18,105 nucleotides of DNA from Legionellaceae bacterium (GTDB lineage: Bacteria > Pseudomonadota > Gammaproteobacteria > Legionellales > Legionellaceae): assembly GCA_947505025.1 (NCBI GenBank), contig CANNIJ010000022.1, positions 1 to 18,105 of the forward strand, written 5' to 3'. The translations under genes were made by a program, and so were the position numbers. The notes below the pieces were generated by a model that was given only the letters and a program-made list of their open reading frames with translations, was not told where the DNA came from and searched no databases. This document shows positions 13,713 to 18,105 of the stretch, piece by piece (positions within the stretch are counted from its first letter, which is position 1; each line of letters starts with the position of its first letter).

Positions 13713-15859
13713 GAATGGTCAAGAATAACTGTTGCGGGATCTTGCAATAAACCTCCCAAATCAACTTCACCAGCAAAGCGCACGACATGCGCTGGATAAA
13801 TTGAATTAATCAAAAAACTATTACTTACATACCAGATCAAGCGCGGATAATCTGTAAATTCAGCTCCGTATTTTTCGGACAAATTATCTATAAATATGTC
13901 TTGCGAGCCGGTTGGTAAATCTAAAGCACATAAACAATCTGCACAATTACCAGTATCACATAATTCAACCCATGCATTGCTAAGCTCAGGAAGATTTTCT
14001 TCAGTAATCGATCGAACAAAATGCTCACGCATTAGCTCACGTAACTCCTGCTTGACACCATCAAGAGTTAAACACTTAAATAATGGGTGACCTCCCATGG
14101 ACTGAAGTAGACGTTTCTTTACACCAGACCAGCAACTAGGCTTATCGCCCATTAGATCATCGTACTCCTCAATAACTATAATTCCATTGGCATTAATTCG
14201 CTCGCGTGAATTATCCCAGTTATGCGCACGACCAATTAGAGCCATCTCAGAAATCAAACGCTTGAACCTTGTTTTCCAAGGACTATCAAGAGTTGATGGT
14301 ATCTTTTTGTCTATAGAGGCTAAATATAGCAAAGCAATCAAATCCTGATATCCTTCAAAATCTGACCAGCGCTCAGCATGATTGAGCGGATTACATTTAA
14401 CGTAGCGTGCTTTGAGTGATATCCATGGATTAGGCTTTGACAACCAACGCCATGCACTATGCTCTTCGTGCTGATAGTAGGCCTGTAAAGCACGCTCGTA
14501 CTCTGGCTCACTCAGAGTCAATTGACTAAATTGATCCCAGCGACATGGTAACGATATAATTTCTCCATTATCGAGCTTGAGCCGTGCAGGCTTTTCTGAA
14601 TATCCTGCATCGAGTTTTGCGCGTAAAGCAAATATAATTTCTGGCACACATCCTTTCATTAGAGTTTGGTAACGTTCCTCTGCAAGATAAACACTACGCT
14701 CCTCATCCTCGCGTAAAGCTCTCATTGATGATTCTTGATCAACCGCTAATACTCGCAGATCGAATTGTCTTGGATGTGATCTTTGATTAAAGTAATTACT
14801 CTCCATACAGTTACGAACTGCAGGTATATTTAGCAAAATACCTGCAGCCGCTGGATGGTTTATATTTAATGCTAGCCTGAGTAATTCATTAGGTTCTCCA
14901 GTGGAGACAGGAGTATGCGCCAAGGCTTTCACCGCAGGAATTCCTAACAGAAATCTCATATCATCTAATGCTGAAAGATCATTTTGATAGATGATATTTC
15001 TTATAATATAAAAATATAATTTAGCTTGATCTGAATCATCAATATCAAAAACACTACTTAGATTATCTGGCTCAAAGAGCCGAGCCTGTGCACGCAAATC
15101 AACCAGTTTGGATTGGATAAACGGTTGGATGTATCTCAGGCAATATTCGCTCTGACTTATTTCTACGTGAGTAAACACAGCAAAATACTCCATGAGTCGG
15201 TTTATGACTGGAATATGACCAGACAAGGCGGCTCGGTGGAAAGCATCATAATCCAGGACAGACAACATAGATACAACCTGTGCCGGTGCCGAAAGTTCAA
15301 TTAAGCGGTTTAAGATAACTAAATTACCCGTTGATGCTGCAATACGGAACGCGTAATAATTACGCGCTGAAATCATTGATGGCACCTGCTTTGGGTTGGA
15401 AACTTCAATTAATCGATTTAATATAGCAACATCACCTGTTAAAGCGGCGTTGCCAAATGCGGCGCAATCAAGCGCCATCAGCATGTCTGATAGATATCTT
15501 GGCATAGTCTCAGCCAGGCGATTAATTATACTGATGTGACTACTCATCGCAGCTATGCTTAACGTTTGATAAATCAACCGGCGGAACTCAGGATTTTGAT
15601 ACAGGCTAACCAGCAACCGATCTGCATCCTGGTTGCTAAACAGCATAGCGATCAAACATCGAGCTTTTGCTGGATAATCTAGTAACTTATAGTTTTTATC
15701 ATCCAATAGATCGCTAGAGCCGGGTGTAGAGGTATTCATCCATTGATATTCAATATCGCTTAGGGTGCCGAAGAATATATGTGACCAAATTTCTATAGGG
15801 ATAAGTTTTACTTTAGGATGGATTTGTCGTGTATTTTCCGCATAAAAAGTTAATGTCAT
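13697..15859 (-). CDS. Ankyrin-repeat protein with possible F-box-like N-terminus, candidate secreted effector
   Basis: A 720-residue protein with no signal peptide or membrane segment. Residues 19-35 (LIPIEIWSHIFFGTLSD) resemble the first helix of an F-box. Residues 97-226 hold four ankyrin-like repeats with a 35-36-residue period, each carrying AA..(T/S)G...I.NRL; the NRL triplets are at 113, 148, 184 and 220. The remaining 450 residues are not recognised. They contain LLNIPAVRNCM (342-352), LSKPNPW (473-479), MALIGRAHNWD (539-549), GDKPSCWSGVKKRLLQS (571-587) and a Cys cluster NCADCLC (638-644). It has its own near-consensus promoter upstream (15894-15923) but only a weak GAG ribosome-binding site. 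Flanking IS21-like and GC-rich repeats suggest acquisition. Host-directed effector function is inferred from architecture and the likely Legionellales context. Confidence 0.75.
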   Translation of the reverse strand: MTLTFYAENTRQIHPKVKLIPIEIWSHIFFGTLSDIEYQWMNTSTPGSSDLLDDKNYKLLDYPAKARCLIAMLFSNQDADRLLVSLYQNPEFRRLIYQTLSIAAMSSHISIINRLAETMPRYLSDMLMALDCAAFGNAALTGDVAILNRLIEVSNPKQVPSMISARNYYAFRIAASTGNLVILNRLIELSAPAQVVSMLSVLDYDAFHRAALSGHIPVINRLMEYFAVFTHVEISQSEYCLRYIQPFIQSKLVDLRAQARLFEPDNLSSVFDIDDSDQAKLYFYIIRNIIYQNDLSALDDMRFLLGIPAVKALAHTPVSTGEPNELLRLALNINHPAAAGILLNIPAVRNCMESNYFNQRSHPRQFDLRVLAVDQESSMRALREDEERSVYLAEERYQTLMKGCVPEIIFALRAKLDAGYSEKPARLKLDNGEIISLPCRWDQFSQLTLSEPEYERALQAYYQHEEHSAWRWLSKPNPWISLKARYVKCNPLNHAERWSDFEGYQDLIALLYLASIDKKIPSTLDSPWKTRFKRLISEMALIGRAHNWDNSRERINANGIIVIEEYDDLMGDKPSCWSGVKKRLLQSMGGHPLFKCLTLDGVKQELRELMREHFVRSITEENLPELSNAWVELCDTGNCADCLCALDLPTGSQDIFIDNLSEKYGAEFTDYPRLIWYVSNSFLINSIYPAHVVRFAGEVDLGGLLQDPATVILDHSPALA

Positions 15860-15869
15860 GTTAGACTCT

Positions 15870-15882
15870 GTATTTGCAATAC
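15870..15882. promoter_or_regulatory. Small palindrome in the leader of the ankyrin gene
   Basis: GTATT-TGC-AATAC is a perfect 5+3+5 inverted repeat lying between the predicted -10 box and the start codon, just downstream of the predicted transcription start. It could be an operator or a short hairpin in the mRNA leader. Position is the only evidence. Confidence 0.25.
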
Positions 15883-15893
15883 ATACTCTATAT

Positions 15894-15923
15894 ATTATAG
15901 ATCTGAGTCCAGCAATTAGTCAA
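15894..15923 (-). promoter_or_regulatory. Near-consensus sigma70 promoter of the ankyrin gene
   Basis: On the minus strand TTGACT (15918-15923) and TATAAT (15894-15899) are separated by 18 bases. The -10 is perfect and the -35 differs at one position. The predicted start near 15887 leaves a leader of about 28 bases. This is the strongest promoter visible in the window, so the ankyrin gene is an independent transcription unit despite lying 75 bases behind the cytochrome gene. Confidence 0.7.
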
Positions 15924-15934
15924 CCAGCGGCTTT

Positions 15935-16288
15935 TTAAGGCTTGGGCAGCAGTGCATTAATAGCCATCATTAATTGCTCATCACTACACTCAAAACAACC
16001 GCCTCTGGCAGGCATAGCATTATATCCGGCATCCAGGTGTTTAAATAAGACATCTAAGCCGCTCTTTAATCGTGGCTCCCAGTCAGTTGCATTACCTATT
16101 CTTGGCGCACCTAACGACACCAAAGGTTTTTCTGCGTGACACATCGCACAGTAATGCTCAACTATCAAACTTCCCTCATTCTTTGATCCTGCTACTTCTT
16201 TTAAGAATTCTTGTGGATGATGACTTGCTGAAAAACAATTTACACTTATGATTAATAACAAACTCAATAAACATCGCATAATAAACAT
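15935..16288 (-). CDS. Periplasmic cytochrome c5-type monohaem cytochrome
   Basis: A 117-residue class I c-type cytochrome. An N-terminal signal peptide (MRCLLSLLLIISVNCFSA from Met4) directs export, with cleavage likely after Ala21. Haem attachment is CAMCH (47-51), and the distal ligand is Met92 in YNAMPARGG. The CFEC pair (98-101) just after Met92 is the extra disulphide characteristic of cytochrome c5, which supports that subfamily. It would depend on the Ccm system, part of which is encoded at 6416-7689. The ATG at 16288 shares one base with the recJ stop (TAATG), so translation is probably coupled. Met4 (16279) is an alternative start that gives a more standard signal peptide. Confidence 0.88.
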   Translation of the reverse strand: MFIMRCLLSLLLIISVNCFSASHHPQEFLKEVAGSKNEGSLIVEHYCAMCHAEKPLVSLGAPRIGNATDWEPRLKSGLDVLFKHLDAGYNAMPARGGCFECSDEQLMMAINALLPKP

Positions 16289-18030
16289 TAGTTCTCGACC
16301 TCGGCTTCAAGTGATTGCATGAGTAATTGTAACTTTGTTCGTCCTTGATATTGATTAATATCTAACTTATAGGCGGCGCGTATAAATTTAACTCGGTGAT
16401 TAGGCCAATTTTTTAGATCTACGTTAAAGGCAATGGCATCAAGCGTGTCATAAGTTTTATCCAAAGCCAAAGTCAATTTTAAATGATTTTTTCCTACAAT
16501 TCGTTGGTCCAAAACCTCAAAACGATCATCAAACACAGGCTCGGGAAACTGTTGGCCCCACGGACCAGCATCCTGTAACTCCAATGCTAACGGCAGGCCC
16601 ATGTCCGATGGATCAATCGATCCATCACTATATAACACCCCAGTGCATAATTCTTGATCGAGTAAAGCAGACACCCGCAGTACAAAAGCTTGTTCAAATG
16701 CGTCAAATGACTGCGGTCGCAAACTTAATCCTGCAGCCATAGCATGGCCACCAAATTTTATCATCAAACCAGGATGGTCACGATCAATTACCGCCAGAAC
16801 ATCGCGAATATTTAATCCCGGTACTGATCGTGCCGAACCTTTTAACTCATCGGTGCTAACACGCGCAAATGCAATCACCGGGCGATGATAACGTTCTTTT
16901 AAGCGCCCGGCTAGAATACCAATCACGCCTTGATGCCAAGATTCATCTAGCAAGCACAATGCAACTGGCAACTTATTGCCAGTTTGCGCCAAACGATGCG
17001 TTAATGTATTTAAAGCAAATATTGCTTGCTCACTCATCGTGGATTCAATTTTCCTACGCTCGACATTTAAACAATCTAATTTAATTGCCAATGAGCGCGC
17101 TTTCGCTAAATCATCACATAATAAACAATCAATCCCTAATGACATATCATCCAAACGTCCTGCTGCGTTTAGACGTGGAGCAATGGCAAAACCAAAATCA
17201 CTGGCACGAATACTTGGAATACTTTTACCAGCAATTTCCAATAAAGCCACAATACCAGGTCTGGCCAAGCCTTTGCGGATCCTTAATAGTCCTTGATGAA
17301 CTAAAATCCGATTATTTTTATCTAACGGCACAACGTCAGCTATAGTCCCTAAAGCAACTAAATCCAAGAACTGCGCCATATTCGGTGGCGGAATTTTTAG
17401 TGTATCAAACCAACCAGAGCCAATTAAGTGACGACGTAAAGCTAGCATTACATAAAAAATCACCCCAACCCCAGCCATGCATTTGCTTGGAAAAGCATCT
17501 CCAGCTTGATTAGGATTAACAATAGCGCAAGCTTCAGGCAAGAAATCGCCAGGTAAATGATGATCGGTAATTAAAACATCAATGCCGGATTTATTAGCAG
17601 CGAGAACTCCATCAATACTGGCAATGCCATTATCAACGGTGACTATTAATTGAGGCTTGCTACTTTTTGCCACATCAACTATACCTGGAGTGAGTCCATA
17701 ACCGAATGAAAATCTATTTGGCACTAGAAAATCCACATTCTCTGCACCCATGGCACGTAACGCAGTAACCGCTAAAGCACTTGACGTAGCTCCGTCTGCA
17801 TCAAAATCACCAATAATTAATATACGTTGCTGTAACTGTAATGACAGCGCTAGTCTTTGAGATGCCAGTTCTATATTCATCATGGTATCAAATGGCAACA
17901 GTGCATTTAATTGACGATCCAGTTCATCTGCATGCTCTATACCGCGTGCCGCGTAAATTCTCTGCAAACGCTTAGAAACTCCAGTGAACTCTGGTAAAAC
18001 TGCTGGTAATTTATTTTGTTTAATTAACAT
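16288..18030 (-). CDS. recJ: Single-stranded-DNA-specific exonuclease RecJ
   Basis: RecJ is a 5'-to-3' single-strand DNA exonuclease of the DHH family, active in RecF-pathway recombination and mismatch repair. The 580-residue product (E. coli 577) has motif I DFDADG (75-80), TVDNG (131-135), the DHH motif in ITDHH (154-158), LGTIADVVPL (228-236), APRLNAAGRLDD (284-295) and GGHAMAAG (427-434), all intact. The ATG at 18030 has only a distant AGGA upstream, but no better in-frame start is visible. The cytochrome c5 gene follows with a one-base overlap. Upstream is a short region with promoter-like elements on both strands. Confidence 0.96.
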   Translation of the reverse strand: MLIKQNKLPAVLPEFTGVSKRLQRIYAARGIEHADELDRQLNALLPFDTMMNIELASQRLALSLQLQQRILIIGDFDADGATSSALAVTALRAMGAENVDFLVPNRFSFGYGLTPGIVDVAKSSKPQLIVTVDNGIASIDGVLAANKSGIDVLITDHHLPGDFLPEACAIVNPNQAGDAFPSKCMAGVGVIFYVMLALRRHLIGSGWFDTLKIPPPNMAQFLDLVALGTIADVVPLDKNNRILVHQGLLRIRKGLARPGIVALLEIAGKSIPSIRASDFGFAIAPRLNAAGRLDDMSLGIDCLLCDDLAKARSLAIKLDCLNVERRKIESTMSEQAIFALNTLTHRLAQTGNKLPVALCLLDESWHQGVIGILAGRLKERYHRPVIAFARVSTDELKGSARSVPGLNIRDVLAVIDRDHPGLMIKFGGHAMAAGLSLRPQSFDAFEQAFVLRVSALLDQELCTGVLYSDGSIDPSDMGLPLALELQDAGPWGQQFPEPVFDDRFEVLDQRIVGKNHLKLTLALDKTYDTLDAIAFNVDLKNWPNHRVKFIRAAYKLDINQYQGRTKLQLLMQSLEAEVEN

Positions 18031-18066
18031 TAATCTATTAGCATCCTGTTCGCAAATCTAATGTGC

Positions 18067-18084
18067 TACACTAATTGGATTATA
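18067..18084. promoter_or_regulatory. Overlapping divergent promoter elements at the right edge
   Basis: On the plus strand TGCTACACT (18064-18072) is an extended -10 element that would serve a gene beyond the window. On the minus strand TATAAT (18079-18084) is a perfect -10 for recJ; its -35 would fall at or past the window edge and cannot be judged. The two are only 6 bases apart, so the two transcription units may compete. Confidence 0.35.
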
Positions 18085-18105
18085 ACGAACGGTAACGTTA
18101 AATTC

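Noticed and set aside
1..18105. CRISPR arrays, tRNA or rRNA genes, integrase or att sites
   Set aside because: No regularly spaced repeats, no tRNA-like T-loop signatures and no recombinase gene were seen on either strand.

Overview
The window is a piece of an AT-rich (about 40% G+C by eye) gammaproteobacterial chromosome. RsmJ, MlaA, FadI/FadJ, CcmAB, TldD, YccA, ParE, CybB and RecJ all have the lengths and motifs of their enterobacterial counterparts. A divergent extra CsrA-type protein and a large ankyrin-repeat protein with a possible F-box-like N-terminus point to a host-associated lineage, most likely Legionellales (Legionella/Coxiella relatives). That placement is inference, because no rRNA or tRNA gene is present.

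Layout. (1) 1-1814, minus strand: a tight mlaA-rsmJ-icd string; icd is cut by the left edge. (2) 1908-3126, plus strand: a small accessory pair, an atypical CsrA homologue overlapping a PAP2-type membrane phosphatase/transferase. Its 3' end overlaps the end of fadJ by 147 bp. (3) 2980-6302, minus strand: fadI-fadJ, a two-gene beta-oxidation operon joined by an ATGA overlap. (4) 6416-7689, plus strand: ccmAB, the ATP-binding and membrane subunits of the haem/cytochrome c maturation ABC transporter, without ccmC-H behind them. A 44-codon small ORF and a GT-A-like glycosyltransferase candidate follow. (5) 8853-10298, minus strand: tldD. (6) 10443-13611, plus strand: yccA, parE and cybB. (7) 13617-15923: an accessory segment with IS21-like end repeats, a GC-rich repeat/hairpin, and the 720-residue ankyrin protein with its own near-consensus sigma70 promoter on the minus strand. 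(8) 15935-18030, minus strand: recJ overlapping a cytochrome c5 gene by one base, with a divergent promoter region at the right edge.

How it fits together. Most of the window is housekeeping: outer-membrane lipid asymmetry, rRNA methylation, TCA cycle, fatty-acid oxidation, cytochrome biogenesis, chromosome decatenation, DNA repair and FtsH modulation. CcmAB contributes to maturation of c-type cytochromes such as the cytochrome c5 encoded here. The accessory content is confined to three places: csrA-like/PAP2, the small ORF/glycosyltransferase, and the ankyrin gene.

Most promising for new biology: the CsrA-like protein that keeps the C-terminal RNA-binding strand but has lost the N-terminal arginines and sits in an operon with a lipid phosphatase; the chimeric C-termini where PAP2 and fadJ collide; and the ankyrin protein with its large uncharacterised C-terminal region.
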